A stretch of DNA of 64,000 nt from contig NZ_CANMQS010000002.1 in the NCBI RefSeq assembly GCF_947500075.1, positions 372,001-436,000 on the forward strand, written 5' to 3'. The stretch is from an uncultured Sulfitobacter sp. GTDB taxonomy: Bacteria; Pseudomonadota; Alphaproteobacteria; Rhodobacterales; Rhodobacteraceae. Both the position numbers and the translations under genes were made by a program. The notes under the pieces are model-generated. The model was given only the letters and a program-made list of their open reading frames with translations, had not been told where the DNA came from and searched no databases. Of this stretch, positions 1-9,167 are shown piece after piece (within the stretch, counting starts at the first letter, position 1; the number at the start of each line of letters is the position of its first letter).

Positions 1-1
1 G

Positions 2-67
2 GTGTTCGTAGCCTTTGCCGCGAAGTTCGAGTGGTTCTGGGGCGTTTATGCCCGCTGGCCGATTTAA
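2..67 (+). CDS. nuoH: Probable C-terminal end of NuoH (complex I membrane subunit), partial
   Basis: Only the last 21 codons and the TAA stop lie in the window; the reading frame enters at the left edge. The peptide (ending VYARWPI) is hydrophobic and aromatic, as expected for the end of a membrane protein. NuoH, the quinone-site subunit of NADH:quinone oxidoreductase, normally precedes nuoI, so position is the main argument. It could instead be one of the small unassigned genes that sit inside nuo operons of this group. The sequence alone does not settle it. Confidence 0.5.
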   Translation: MFVAFAAKFEWFWGVYARWPI

Positions 68-79
68 GGGGCGGTTTTG

Positions 80-292
80 ATGAGCAATAGAATTTACAGC
101 GCAATTGCTGACGCTACTGGAACTGAGATTATGGATTTCACGGCTGGGTTGCTGAGGCTAATCAGCGATCTCGAAATTGAAGCTGAAAGGGCCTCAGACT
201 GTGATTTAGATTGGAGCGACTACGCAAACGGCATGATGGAGATGTCGTTAGAGTATCTCTCGAATACTGATGTTGAAGCGAGGACAGTATGA
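80..292 (+). CDS. Small acidic protein of unknown function inside the nuo operon
   Basis: A 70-residue acidic protein starting at ATG 80 ([12 protein letters not shown]); an in-frame TTG at 77 is a less likely start. I do not recognise the family. There is no signal peptide, membrane segment or cysteine cluster; residues from about 15 on look helical. Its stop overlaps the nuoI start as ATGA (289-292), so the two are probably translationally coupled. Codon use is clearly more A+T-rich than in the flanking nuo genes (gaa, att, tta, aat are common), suggesting later acquisition or relaxed selection. It is probably a real gene because of the precise overlap, but no function is proposed. Confidence 0.6.
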   Translation: MSNRIYSAIADATGTEIMDFTAGLLRLISDLEIEAERASDCDLDWSDYANGMMEMSLEYLSNTDVEARTV

Positions 293-783
293 CCCAGATC
301 GACTACACCCGCGCCGCAAAATACTTCCTGCTGGCGGATTTCGCCAAAGGCTTTGCCCTTGGTTTCAAACACATGTTCCGCCCCAAGGCGACCGTGAACT
401 ACCCGCATGAGAAGGGCTATCTCTCTCCGCGTTTCCGCGGTGAACACGCCCTGCGCCGCTATCCCAATGGGGAAGAACGCTGCATCGCGTGTAAGCTGTG
501 CGAAGCGGTCTGCCCGGCGCAGGCGATCACGATTGACGCAGAGCCCCGCGAAGACGGCTCCCGCCGCACCACGCGCTATGACATCGACATGACCAAATGC
601 ATCTACTGCGGCTTCTGTCAGGAAGCCTGCCCGGTGGATGCGATTGTCGAAGGCCCGAATTTCGAATTCTCCACCGAGACCCGCGAAGAGTTGTACTACG
701 ACAAGGCAAAGCTCTTGGACAACGGCGAGCGTTGGGAAGCCGAGATCGCGCGGAACCTTGAGCTGGATGCGCCCTACAGATGA
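289..783 (+). CDS. nuoI: NADH-quinone oxidoreductase subunit I (NuoI)
   Basis: The 164-residue peripheral-arm subunit of complex I carrying two [4Fe-4S] clusters (N6a, N6b) that pass electrons towards quinone. Two ferredoxin-type motifs are visible: Cys65-68-71-75 ([12 protein letters not shown]) and Cys104-107-110-114 ([12 protein letters not shown]). Length is normal for alphaproteobacterial NuoI. The N-terminus contains the family pattern with [14 protein letters not shown] around residues 30-43. It overlaps the upstream small gene and the downstream coiled-coil gene by 4 bp each (ATGA), so it lies in a tightly coupled operon. Confidence 0.97.
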   Translation: MTQIDYTRAAKYFLLADFAKGFALGFKHMFRPKATVNYPHEKGYLSPRFRGEHALRRYPNGEERCIACKLCEAVCPAQAITIDAEPREDGSRRTTRYDIDMTKCIYCGFCQEACPVDAIVEGPNFEFSTETREELYYDKAKLLDNGERWEAEIARNLELDAPYR

Positions 784-995
784 GTGAAAACGTCGACAAC
801 ATGATCCTCAAGCCGTTGCGTGATATCCATGATGAGATTGGAGCGTTGCGCAGCGATGTGTCCGAGATCAAATCGGATGTGGCTGATGTCGATCAAAAGG
901 TCGACGGCATGGCGATCATGCTCACGATGCTGGCGGGCCATGTCCATCACGTCACCGAGCGCGTTGAGACGCTGGAAGAGAAGTCCGAAACATGA
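780..995 (+). CDS. Small coiled-coil protein in the nuo operon
   Basis: A 71-residue protein whose residues about 10-70 show a heptad-like pattern of I/L/V/M with charged residues ([20 protein letters not shown], then [11 protein letters not shown]), consistent with one long amphipathic helix or coiled coil. It has no cysteines and no signal peptide. It starts inside the nuoI stop codon (ATGA at 780-783) and its own stop overlaps the next start (992-995), which supports expression as part of the complex I transcript. Function is unknown; a role in assembly or anchoring would be speculation. Confidence 0.7.
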   Translation: MSENVDNMILKPLRDIHDEIGALRSDVSEIKSDVADVDQKVDGMAIMLTMLAGHVHHVTERVETLEEKSET

Positions 996-1390
996 GTGAC
1001 AAAAACCCCTTCGAGGCGTTGTTCAAACAGGCGCAGGAACTGACCAAAGCCGTCCCCATGGCCGACGCTTTCTCACCCAAGGTGTTTGAAGCGATGATGG
1101 GCACGATGCCCAAGGACATGATGGAAATGATGTTCGGCAACACCGTCAACAAAGACGGGCTGGACGCGCGGACGCGGCTTTTGCTGACCATTGCGGGCAT
1201 GACCACGCAGGGCGCGCAGGTCGATACCGTGTTCCGCCAGACCGTGCGCCACGCGCTGGAGGCAGGCGCGACCGAGCAGCACATCAAGGAAACCATTGCG
1301 CAGACCTCCGTCTTTGCGGGTCTGCCCTCCATGACCCGCGCGCTGGAACTGGCGAGCCAAGTGTTTGACGAGAAGGAAGGCAAGGCATGA
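992..1390 (+). CDS. Carboxymuconolactone decarboxylase/AhpD-like family protein in the nuo operon
   Basis: A 132-residue protein resembling the helical carboxymuconolactone decarboxylase (CMD) family: [14 protein letters not shown] followed by the [18 protein letters not shown] segment (about residues 58-108) is the typical CMD core. The protein contains no cysteine, so the CxxC redox pair of AhpD is absent and peroxidase-type activity is unlikely. The N-terminal third is methionine-rich. It is coupled by ATGA overlaps to the upstream coiled-coil gene and to nuoJ, so it is co-produced with complex I. Its role is unknown. Confidence 0.8.
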   Translation: MSDKNPFEALFKQAQELTKAVPMADAFSPKVFEAMMGTMPKDMMEMMFGNTVNKDGLDARTRLLLTIAGMTTQGAQVDTVFRQTVRHALEAGATEQHIKETIAQTSVFAGLPSMTRALELASQVFDEKEGKA

Positions 1391-1989
1391 TCGTCTTTTC
1401 GTTTTATCTGTTCGCCACTTGCGTGATTGCAGGCGGATTGTTCACCGTGATCAGCCGCAATCCGGTGCATTCGGTGCTCTGGCTGATCCTCGCGTTCCTG
1501 TCCTCGGCCGGGCTGTTCGTCCTGTTGGGCGCGGAATTTGTCGCGATGCTGCTGATCATCGTCTACGTCGGCGCGGTCGCGGTGTTGTTCCTGTTCGTGG
1601 TGATGATGCTGGACGTGGATTTTGCCGAACTGAAGGCGGAGATGGCAAAATACATGCCACTGGCGCTGCTGATCGCCCTCGTGATCCTGATGCAATTCGT
1701 GATGGCCTTTGGCGCCTGGGAAAGCAACGCGGCGGCGGAAAGCCTGCGTATGCAGGCGCTGGATCCAAACGTCAGCAACACGGCGGCGCTGGGTCTGATC
1801 CTTTATGACGAATACTTCCTGTTGTTCCAGCTTGCAGGTCTGATCCTGCTGGTGGCGATGATTGGCGCGATTGTGCTGACCCTGCGTCACCGTGTGGATG
1901 TGAAGCGCCAGAATGTGATCGACCAGATGATGCGCGATCCGGCCACGGCGATGGAGCTGAAGGACATCAAGCCGGGGCAGGGGTTGTAG
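1387..1989 (+). CDS. nuoJ: NADH-quinone oxidoreductase subunit J (NuoJ)
   Basis: A 200-residue membrane subunit of complex I with about five transmembrane helices. The family-specific third helix is visible as [28 protein letters not shown] (described in part; residues about 52-76), which contains the pi-bulge region tied to proton pumping. The hydrophilic tail after residue 165 is typical of Rhodobacteraceae. It overlaps the CMD gene by 4 bp. Unlike the other joins in this operon, it is followed by a 192-bp untranslated gap rich in hairpins before nuoK. Confidence 0.96.
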   Translation: MIVFSFYLFATCVIAGGLFTVISRNPVHSVLWLILAFLSSAGLFVLLGAEFVAMLLIIVYVGAVAVLFLFVVMMLDVDFAELKAEMAKYMPLALLIALVILMQFVMAFGAWESNAAAESLRMQALDPNVSNTAALGLILYDEYFLLFQLAGLILLVAMIGAIVLTLRHRVDVKRQNVIDQMMRDPATAMELKDIKPGQGL

Positions 1990-2181
1990 GAGCCGAATTT
2001 TTCGAAAAATTCGGACCGTTTTCTTCGAAGAAAACGGAGACAGAAAAGAACCGGTGTCACGCCGGATTACCGGTGGAAACCGGTAGAAACACAGACTAAA
2101 AGCCCGATCATACGGGCACACGCCAGCCGCCTTTGCCGGGCGCAGCAAGACCGCCCCGCAAGGGGAGAACCGAGGGACGAC
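1990..2181 (+). repeat. Hairpin-rich intergenic element between nuoJ and nuoK (two perfect palindromes)
   Basis: Two perfect 22-bp palindromes lie back to back, at 1993-2014 (centre TTTTTCGAAAAA) and 2016-2037 (centre TTCTTCGAAGAA), separated by one base and starting 4 bp after the nuoJ stop. Further on are a 7-bp stem closed by a GGAA tetraloop (TACCGGT/ACCGGTA, 2068-2085) and a 5-bp stem at 2102-2117. There is no reading frame. The palindromes resemble those at 35061-35126, so this looks like a dispersed palindromic repeat family. In RNA these would be stable hairpins in the middle of the nuo transcript. Neither is followed by a T-run, so a classic terminator is unlikely. Confidence 0.85.
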
Positions 2182-2487
2182 ATGATCGGACTTGAACACT
2201 ACCTGACAGTCGCAGCGACGCTGTTTGTCATTGGCATCTTTGGGCTCTTCCTGAACCGCAAGAACGTCATCATCCTGCTTATGAGCATCGAATTGATGCT
2301 GCTGGCGGTGAACATCAATCTGGTCGCCTTCTCCAGCTTTCTGGGGGACCTGGTGGGGCAGGTGTTCACGCTCTTTGTGCTGACGGTGGCTGCGGCGGAG
2401 GCCGCGATTGGCCTTGCGATCCTTGTCTGCTTCTTCCGAAACCGCGGCACCATCGCGGTTGAAGACGTCAACGTGATGAAGGGGTAG
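2182..2487 (+). CDS. nuoK: NADH-quinone oxidoreductase subunit K (NuoK)
   Basis: A 101-residue, three-helix subunit of the complex I membrane arm. The two conserved membrane glutamates are visible in the helices around residues 36 ([11 protein letters not shown]) and 72 ([10 protein letters not shown]). Length and sequence are typical. The start at ATG 2182 follows a GAGGGA ribosome binding site. It is 5 bp upstream of nuoL. Confidence 0.97.
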   Translation: MIGLEHYLTVAATLFVIGIFGLFLNRKNVIILLMSIELMLLAVNINLVAFSSFLGDLVGQVFTLFVLTVAAAEAAIGLAILVCFFRNRGTIAVEDVNVMKG

Positions 2488-2492
2488 GGCAG

Positions 2493-4607
2493 ATGGAAAC
2501 CACAATCCTCTTCGCCCCGCTGTTGGGCGCGCTCATTGCAGGCTTCGGTTGGAAAATCATTGGTGAGACGGCAGCGCAGTGGCTCACCACGGGCCTCCTG
2601 TTTCTTGCTGCGATCCTGTCATGGGTCGTCTTCCTGACGTTTGATGGCCCGACCGAGCATATCCAGATCCTGCGCTTTATCGAAAGCGGCTCGCTCAGCA
2701 CCGATTGGTCGATCCGCATGGACCGTCTGACCGCGATCATGCTGATCGTGGTGACCTCCGTCTCCGCCCTCGTGCACCTCTATTCCTTTGGCTACATGGC
2801 GCATGACGAGAATTTCAAAGAAGGCGAGCACTACAAAGCGCGCTTCTTTGCGTATCTGTCGTTCTTCACCTTCGCGATGTTGATGCTGGTGACCGCCGAC
2901 AACCTCGTACAGATGTTCTTTGGCTGGGAGGGTGTGGGCGTCGCCTCCTACCTTCTGATCGGGTTTTACTACAAGAAACCCAGCGCCAATGCCGCGGCCA
3001 TCAAGGCCTTTGTGGTCAACCGTGTGGGCGACTTCGGCTTCGCGCTTGGCATCTTCGCCCTGTTCCTGATGACCGACAGCATCCGGTTCGACGACATCTT
3101 TGCCGCCGCGCCCGACCTGGCAAACCAGAGCATCTCTTTCCTCTGGACCGACTGGAACGCGGCCAATCTGATCGCCTTCCTTCTGTTTGTTGGTGCGATG
3201 GGTAAATCGGCGCAGTTGATCCTGCACACATGGCTGCCCGACGCGATGGAGGGCCCGACGCCTGTGTCGGCGCTGATCCACGCGGCGACCATGGTGACAG
3301 CGGGTGTGTTCCTCGTCTGCCGCATGTCGCCAATCATGGAATTCGCGCCCGAAGCGATGACGTTCGTGACTGTGCTGGGGGCCACCACCGCCTTTTTCGC
3401 GGCCACCGTTGGTCTGGTGCAGACCGACATCAAACGTGTGATTGCCTATTCCACCTGTTCACAGTTGGGCTACATGTTCGTCGCCGCAGGCGTGGGCATG
3501 TATTCCGCTGCGATGTTCCACCTTTTCACCCACGCGTTCTTCAAGGCGATGCTGTTCCTTGGCGCGGGTTCTGTCATTCATGCGATGCACCATGAGCAGG
3601 ACATGACCAACTATGGCGGTCTGCGCAAAAAGATCCCCTATACTTTCTGGGCGATGATGATCGGCACGCTGGCCATCACGGGCGTCGGTATTCCGCTCAG
3701 CTATGACATGTTTGGCATGCCGATTGGCTTTGCCGGTTTTGTCTCCAAGGACGCAATCATCGAAAGCGCCTGGGGTGGTGGATCCATGTATGGCTTCTGG
3801 CTGCTGGTGATCGCCGCGGCGATGACGAGCTTTTACAGCTGGCGCCTGATGTTCCTGACCTTTTACGGCACGCCGCGCGGGGACAAACACACCCATGAGC
3901 ACGCGCATGAAAGCCCGATGGTCATGCTGGCACCGCTTGGTGTGCTGGCGGTTGGCGCGATCCTTGCGGGCATGATCTGGTTCAAGCCATTCTTTGGCGA
4001 TGCGAAATACGTCGCGGCTTTCTATGACATCCCGCTGGCCACCGAAGCCTCCGAGGGTGACACCCATGCAGACGGGGCCGAAGACAGCCACGGCGATGAC
4101 CACAGCGACGATGGCCATGGTGGCAAGCATCACGACGCCTTTGGCGGCAATCCCGGCGATGGCGCGCTCTATTTCGGCAAGGACAACACAGTGCTGGAAG
4201 ACGCCCATGATGCGCCCAAGTGGGTCAAGATGAGCCCTTTCATCGCCATGCTGGGGGGCTTCATCATGGCGATGTGGTTCTACATCTGGAACCCGACCCT
4301 GCCAGGCCGTCTGGCTGCAAACCAGCAGCCGCTCTATCAGTTCCTGCTGAACAAATGGTACTTTGATGAGATCTACGACGTCCTCTTCGTGCGTCCCGCC
4401 AAGGCGATTGGCCGCTTCCTGTGGAAACGCGGGGACGGCAGCGTGATTGACGGCATCCTCAATGGTGTTTCCATGACGATCATCCCCTTCTTCACCCGTC
4501 TGGCCGGTAAGGCGCAGTCTGGCTACATCTTCACCTATGCCTTTGCGATGGTGATCGGGATTGCGGTGCTGATCACCTGGATGACGATGACCGGGGGGGC
4601 GAAATAA
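2493..4607 (+). CDS. nuoL: NADH-quinone oxidoreductase subunit L (NuoL)
   Basis: A 704-residue antiporter-like, proton-pumping subunit at the distal end of the membrane arm. Conserved segments include [17 protein letters not shown] (around residue 142), [20 protein letters not shown] (around residue 245) and the [15 protein letters not shown] helix (around residue 312). The C-terminal part should form the long lateral helix. Two histidine-rich stretches occur in loops: [11 protein letters not shown] near residue 465, and an Asp/His-rich segment of about 30 residues near 519-550. It shares one base with nuoM (TAATG). Confidence 0.98.
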   Translation: METTILFAPLLGALIAGFGWKIIGETAAQWLTTGLLFLAAILSWVVFLTFDGPTEHIQILRFIESGSLSTDWSIRMDRLTAIMLIVVTSVSALVHLYSFGYMAHDENFKEGEHYKARFFAYLSFFTFAMLMLVTADNLVQMFFGWEGVGVASYLLIGFYYKKPSANAAAIKAFVVNRVGDFGFALGIFALFLMTDSIRFDDIFAAAPDLANQSISFLWTDWNAANLIAFLLFVGAMGKSAQLILHTWLPDAMEGPTPVSALIHAATMVTAGVFLVCRMSPIMEFAPEAMTFVTVLGATTAFFAATVGLVQTDIKRVIAYSTCSQLGYMFVAAGVGMYSAAMFHLFTHAFFKAMLFLGAGSVIHAMHHEQDMTNYGGLRKKIPYTFWAMMIGTLAITGVGIPLSYDMFGMPIGFAGFVSKDAIIESAWGGGSMYGFWLLVIAAAMTSFYSWRLMFLTFYGTPRGDKHTHEHAHESPMVMLAPLGVLAVGAILAGMIWFKPFFGDAKYVAAFYDIPLATEASEGDTHADGAEDSHGDDHSDDGHGGKHHDAFGGNPGDGALYFGKDNTVLEDAHDAPKWVKMSPFIAMLGGFIMAMWFYIWNPTLPGRLAANQQPLYQFLLNKWYFDEIYDVLFVRPAKAIGRFLWKRGDGSVIDGILNGVSMTIIPFFTRLAGKAQSGYIFTYAFAMVIGIAVLITWMTMTGGAK

Positions 4608-6157
4608 TGGACACGCATCTGCTTTCCATCATCACCTTTCTGCCCGCGGTGGCGGCACTGATCCTCGCCGTTTTCCTGCGCGGCAATGATGAAGCTGCGG
4701 CCCGCAACGCCAAGTATCTGGCGCTCTTTGCGACCACAGCAACCTTCATCATCTCGCTGTTTGTGCTGTTCGAGTTTGACCGCAATGACACCGGGTTCCA
4801 GTTCGTGACCCAGTCTGAATGGATCATGGGCCTGCAATACAAGATGGGCGTCGATGGCATCTCCATCCTCTTTGTGATGCTGACCACCTTCATGATGCCG
4901 CTGGTCATTGCCGCCTCATGGAACGTGGAAAGCCGCGTGAAGGAATACATGATCGCCTTCCTCGTGCTGGAAACGATGATGCTGGGCGTCTTCCTGGCGC
5001 TCGACCTGATCCTGTTCTACCTGTTCTTCGAGGCGGGTCTGATCCCGATGTTCCTGATCATCGGCATCTGGGGCGGGGCGAACCGCATCTACGCAAGCTT
5101 CAAGTTCTTCCTCTACACCTTCCTCGGCTCGGTGCTGATGTTGGTGGCGATGGTCGCGATGTACGCGGACGCAGGCACAGCTGACATCCCCACGCTGATG
5201 AACCACCAGTTCGGGTCCGAAAGCTTCTCCCTGCTCGGCATCCAGATCGTAGGCGGCGCGCAGACACTGATGTTCCTCGCGTTCTTTGCCAGCTTTGCGG
5301 TGAAAATGCCGATGTGGCCCGTGCACACCTGGCTGCCTGACGCCCACGTGCAGGCCCCCACAGCGGGTTCCGTGGTGCTGGCGGCGATCCTGTTGAAACT
5401 GGGCGGTTATGGCTTCCTGCGCTTCTCCCTGCCGATGTTCCCGGTGGGGTCGGACGTGATGGCGCCGCTGGTGCTGTGGATGTCCGCGATTGCGATTGTC
5501 TACACCTCTCTGGTGGCACTGGTGCAGGAGGACATGAAAAAGCTCATCGCCTATTCATCGGTTGCCCACATGGGCTTTGTGACCATGGGCATCTTTGCGG
5601 CCAACCAGCAGGGCATTGATGGCGCGATCTTCCAGATGATCAGCCACGGGTTTATCTCCGGCGCGCTCTTCCTCTGCGTCGGCGTGATCTATGACCGGAT
5701 GCACACGCGGGAGATTGACGCCTACGGCGGCCTCGTGAACCGGATGCCGGTCTATGCGCTGATCTTCATGCTGTTCACCATGGCCAACGTCGGCCTTCCG
5801 GGCACCTCCGGGTTTATCGGTGAATTCCTGACGCTGATGGCCGTCTTCCAGGTCAACACATGGGTCGCGGCGATCGCGACCACGGGGGTGATCTTCTCCG
5901 CCGCTTATGCGCTGTGGCTTTATCGCCGGGTGGTGATGGGCGATCTGATCAAGGAAAGCCTGAAAGCCATCACGGACATGACCCCGCGTGAAAAATGGAT
6001 CTTCGCGCCGCTGGTGGCCATGACACTGCTGCTGGGGGTTTACCCGGCACTGGTGCTGGACATCATCGGGCCATCCGTCTCCGCGCTGGTTGATAATTAC
6101 GCTTCTGCGGTGGAGGCAGCCGATATGGCGACCCAAACCGCCGAAGCTGCGAATTGA
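4607..6157 (+). CDS. nuoM: NADH-quinone oxidoreductase subunit M (NuoM)
   Basis: A 516-residue antiporter-like subunit of complex I with about 14 transmembrane helices. Family signatures are [20 protein letters not shown] (around residue 140; key Glu), [19 protein letters not shown] (around residue 228; key Lys and the discontinuous helix) and [14 protein letters not shown] (around residue 309). Length is normal. The start codon overlaps the nuoL stop by one base, and 11 bp separate it from nuoN. Confidence 0.98.
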   Translation: MDTHLLSIITFLPAVAALILAVFLRGNDEAAARNAKYLALFATTATFIISLFVLFEFDRNDTGFQFVTQSEWIMGLQYKMGVDGISILFVMLTTFMMPLVIAASWNVESRVKEYMIAFLVLETMMLGVFLALDLILFYLFFEAGLIPMFLIIGIWGGANRIYASFKFFLYTFLGSVLMLVAMVAMYADAGTADIPTLMNHQFGSESFSLLGIQIVGGAQTLMFLAFFASFAVKMPMWPVHTWLPDAHVQAPTAGSVVLAAILLKLGGYGFLRFSLPMFPVGSDVMAPLVLWMSAIAIVYTSLVALVQEDMKKLIAYSSVAHMGFVTMGIFAANQQGIDGAIFQMISHGFISGALFLCVGVIYDRMHTREIDAYGGLVNRMPVYALIFMLFTMANVGLPGTSGFIGEFLTLMAVFQVNTWVAAIATTGVIFSAAYALWLYRRVVMGDLIKESLKAITDMTPREKWIFAPLVAMTLLLGVYPALVLDIIGPSVSALVDNYASAVEAADMATQTAEAAN

Positions 6158-6168
6158 GGGGTGGGGCA

Positions 6169-7617
6169 ATGATCACCGCAGACCTGAACATAGTCCTGCC
6201 TGAGATCGTCCTGGCGCTCTATGCCATGATCGCATTGCTGGCGGCGGTCTATACCACCAAGGACAAACTGGGCGGCTTGCTCGTCTGGGTCACGGCGGCC
6301 GTGATGGTCGCACTGGCCTTCTGGATCGGCACCAGCGGCGATGGCAGTACCAAGACTGCCTTCAACGGCATGATCATCGAAGACAGCTTTGCCCGCTTTG
6401 CCAAAGTTGCCATCCTGCTGTCGGCAGCGGCCATCCTGATCATGTCCGAAGGGTATATGCAGGCGCGCGGGTTGTTGCGGTTCGAATACCCGATGCTGGT
6501 GGCGCTGAGCGCTGTTGGCATGATGATCATGGTCAGCGCAGGCGATCTGATGGCGCTCTACATGGGGTTGGAGCTGCAATCCCTGGCTTTGTATGTGGTT
6601 GCCTCCCTGCGCCGCGACTCGGTCAAATCGACTGAGGCTGGCCTGAAATACTTCTTCCTCGGCGCGCTCTCCTCTGGCTTGCTGCTCTATGGCGCATCGC
6701 TGGTCTATGGCTACGCAGGCACGACGCTGTTTTCGGGCATCATCACCGTGGCTCAGGCGGGAGAGACGTCCGTTGGCCTGCTGTTCGGACTGGTCTTTTT
6801 GATCTCCGGCCTTGCGTTCAAAGTCTCTGCCGTGCCGTTCCATATGTGGACACCGGACGTCTACGAAGGCTCGCCCACGCCGGTCACCGCCTTCTTTGCC
6901 ACCGCCCCCAAGATCGCGGCGATGGCGCTCTTTGCCCGTGTGCTGCATGACGCCTTCGGCAATGCGGTCAGCGACTGGCAGCAGATCATCGCGCTGCTGT
7001 CGGTGCTGTCGATGTTCCTTGGCGCGATTGCCGCCATCGGCCAGACGAATATCAAACGTCTGATGGCGTTTTCCTCCATCGCACACATGGGCTACGCCCT
7101 GATGGGCCTGGCCGCAGGCACCGCACTGGGTGTGCAGGCGATGCTGGTCTATATGGCGATCTATGTGACCATGAACGTGGGCACCTTCGCGTTTATCCTG
7201 CTGATGCAGAAGGACGGCGCGCCCGTCACCGACATCGGTGCGCTGAACTCCTACGCCAAGAACAATCCGGGCCGTGCGCTGGCGATGCTGGTGCTGCTCT
7301 TCAGCCTTGCGGGTGTGCCGCCAATGCTGGGCTTCTTCGGCAAGCTCTATGTGCTGCAAGCGGCCTATGACGCGGGCCTTGTGTGGCTGGTGGTGGCAGG
7401 CATGATTGCCTCGGTGATCGGGGCATACTACTACCTGCGGATCGTGTTCTTCATGTACTTCGGCTCGGACAATGCAGACCAGATTGACCGCTCCGGCGGC
7501 GGTGGCGTGCTGGCGGGCTTCCTGATGGCCTCGGCCATTGTGATGGTGCTGGGCATTGCCAATATGTTCGGGGTGGAGAGCGCGGCAGCAGCAGCGGCGG
7601 GTGCGCTTGTCAACTAA
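6169..7617 (+). CDS. nuoN: NADH-quinone oxidoreductase subunit N (NuoN)
   Basis: A 482-residue third antiporter-like subunit of complex I. The start at ATG 6169 is chosen because GGGGTGGGG lies just upstream and the protein then begins [12 protein letters not shown], as in relatives; an in-frame TTG at 6154 would add five residues. Motifs include [20 protein letters not shown] (around residue 130), [19 protein letters not shown] (around residue 218) and [16 protein letters not shown] (around residue 295). It is the last nuo gene, followed after 15 bp by birA. Confidence 0.98.
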   Translation: MITADLNIVLPEIVLALYAMIALLAAVYTTKDKLGGLLVWVTAAVMVALAFWIGTSGDGSTKTAFNGMIIEDSFARFAKVAILLSAAAILIMSEGYMQARGLLRFEYPMLVALSAVGMMIMVSAGDLMALYMGLELQSLALYVVASLRRDSVKSTEAGLKYFFLGALSSGLLLYGASLVYGYAGTTLFSGIITVAQAGETSVGLLFGLVFLISGLAFKVSAVPFHMWTPDVYEGSPTPVTAFFATAPKIAAMALFARVLHDAFGNAVSDWQQIIALLSVLSMFLGAIAAIGQTNIKRLMAFSSIAHMGYALMGLAAGTALGVQAMLVYMAIYVTMNVGTFAFILLMQKDGAPVTDIGALNSYAKNNPGRALAMLVLLFSLAGVPPMLGFFGKLYVLQAAYDAGLVWLVVAGMIASVIGAYYYLRIVFFMYFGSDNADQIDRSGGGGVLAGFLMASAIVMVLGIANMFGVESAAAAAAGALVN

Positions 7618-7632
7618 GCACCGAGGTGCCGC

Positions 7633-8376
7633 ATGAGCATTTGGCCAGACGGTTACGGGCGGCATGTCTGGGACTCTGTCGGATCAACACTTTCCGAAGC
7701 ACATGAGATGCTGCCGACGCTCACCGGCCCCACCTGGCTGCTGGCGCATGAACAGACCGCCGCGCGGGGCAGGCGCGGCCGGGCGTGGTCTACGCCGCGC
7801 GGGAACTTCGCGGGCACCCTGATCCTGCCGCTGAACGCGCCGCCGCAGACAGCTGCACTCAGGTCTTTTGTCGCCTCCCTCGCGCTCTACGAAGCCTTTG
7901 TGGCCGTCACGGGCAAACCAAACGCCTTTGCGCTGAAGTGGCCCAATGATGTGTTGCTCAACGGGGGCAAGGTCGCAGGCATCCTGCTGGAAACCGCAGG
8001 CCCTCACCTGATCATCGGCATCGGCGTCAACCTCATCGCCGCCCCCGGTGCGGACGAAGTCGAACCCGGCGCAGTCCGTCCCGTCAGCCTCACATCCGCC
8101 TTCGGGATCACCGTCGGCCCCGAAGACTTCCTCGCCGCCCTCGCCAGTGCCTACGCCCCGCTGGAAATGCAATTCCAGACATACGGCTTTGCCCCCATCC
8201 GGGCTGCCTGGATGGACAAGGCTGCACGGCGGGGCGAAATCATCACCGCCCGCACCATGCGCGACACCTGGCGCGGCACCTTCGAGGATGTGGACGAAAG
8301 TGGCAATCTGGTGCTGACCACTGCGCAGGGGCGTCTGGCCATCGCAGCGGCAGATGTGTATTTCGACGACACCTGA
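7633..8376 (+). CDS. birA: Biotin--[acetyl-CoA-carboxylase] ligase
   Basis: A 247-residue enzyme that activates biotin with ATP and transfers it to the carrier lysine of acetyl-CoA carboxylase and other carboxylases. The biotin/ATP-binding loop RGRRGRAWSTPRGN is at residues 45-58 and KWPNDVLL at 102-109. There is no N-terminal helix-turn-helix, so this is a monofunctional (class I) ligase and not a biotin-operon repressor. It lies 15 bp after nuoN and 12 bp before coaX, suggesting cotranscription with the end of the nuo operon. Confidence 0.95.
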   Translation: MSIWPDGYGRHVWDSVGSTLSEAHEMLPTLTGPTWLLAHEQTAARGRRGRAWSTPRGNFAGTLILPLNAPPQTAALRSFVASLALYEAFVAVTGKPNAFALKWPNDVLLNGGKVAGILLETAGPHLIIGIGVNLIAAPGADEVEPGAVRPVSLTSAFGITVGPEDFLAALASAYAPLEMQFQTYGFAPIRAAWMDKAARRGEIITARTMRDTWRGTFEDVDESGNLVLTTAQGRLAIAAADVYFDDT

Positions 8377-8388
8377 GGGAGACAAGAC

Positions 8389-9162
8389 ATGCTTCTGGCG
8401 ATTGATTGCGGCAACACAAACACGGTTTTCTCCATCTACGATGGAGAGGAACAGCTGATCTCGATGCGCACCTCGACCCACCATGCACGCACGTCGGATG
8501 CCTATTTCACGTGGTTCTCGACATTGCTTGGCCACCACAAGATCGAACCCGCGATCACGGATGTGATCATTTCCTCCACCGTGCCGCGGGTGGTGTTCAA
8601 CCTGCGGGTTTTCTCGGATCAATACTTCGGCTGTCGCCCCATTGTGGTGGGCAAACCGGATTGCCTGCTGCCGGCCGATCCACGGGTCGATGCAGGCACA
8701 AGCGTGGGCCCGGACCGGCTGGTGAATACCGCAGGCGCCTATGACCGCCACGGCGGCAACCTGATCGTGGTCGATTTCGGCACCGCCACCACCTTTGACG
8801 TGGCAGGCCGCGACGGCGCCTATGTCGGCGGCGTGATCGCCCCCGGCGTCAACCTCAGCCTTGAGGCGCTCCATATGGCCGCCGCAGCTTTGCCACATGT
8901 GGACATTACCAAGCCGCAGGGTGTAGTAGGCACCAACACGGTCGCCTGTATCCAATCCGGGATCTTCTGGGGATACGTCGGGCTGATCAAGGAAATCTGC
9001 GCCCGCATCAAGGCGGAGCGCGATCAAGACATGAAAATCATCGCAACCGGCGGGCTGGCCCCGCTCTTTGCGCAAACCGAAAATCTCTTCGATGTGATCG
9101 AAGATGACCTGACGATGCACGGGCTGACCGTGATCCACAGGTATAACAAGGAAAATACATAA
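8389..9162 (+). CDS. coaX: Type III pantothenate kinase
   Basis: A 257-residue cytoplasmic enzyme for the first step of coenzyme A synthesis (pantothenate phosphorylation). The ASKHA-fold phosphate loop DCGNTNTVF is at residues 6-14, and the second phosphate motif VDFGTATTFD is near 127-136. The central segment with DAGTSVGPDRLVN (about 101-113) holds pantothenate-binding residues. Length is normal. An AGGGAGA ribosome binding site precedes ATG 8389. Only 5 bp separate it from the ribonuclease J gene. Confidence 0.96.
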   Translation: MLLAIDCGNTNTVFSIYDGEEQLISMRTSTHHARTSDAYFTWFSTLLGHHKIEPAITDVIISSTVPRVVFNLRVFSDQYFGCRPIVVGKPDCLLPADPRVDAGTSVGPDRLVNTAGAYDRHGGNLIVVDFGTATTFDVAGRDGAYVGGVIAPGVNLSLEALHMAAAALPHVDITKPQGVVGTNTVACIQSGIFWGYVGLIKEICARIKAERDQDMKIIATGGLAPLFAQTENLFDVIEDDLTMHGLTVIHRYNKENT

Positions 9163-9167
9163 CTCAT

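Noticed and set aside
952-2505. 517-residue minus-strand open frame across the nuo genes
   Set aside because: It is antisense to nuoJ, nuoK and the CMD gene, His/Gln-rich as expected for a shadow of high-G+C coding DNA, and has no family resemblance.
6097-9138. Long minus-strand open frames opposite nuoN, birA and coaX
   Set aside because: They mirror well-supported plus-strand genes, and their translations are His/Arg/Gln-rich shadow composition.
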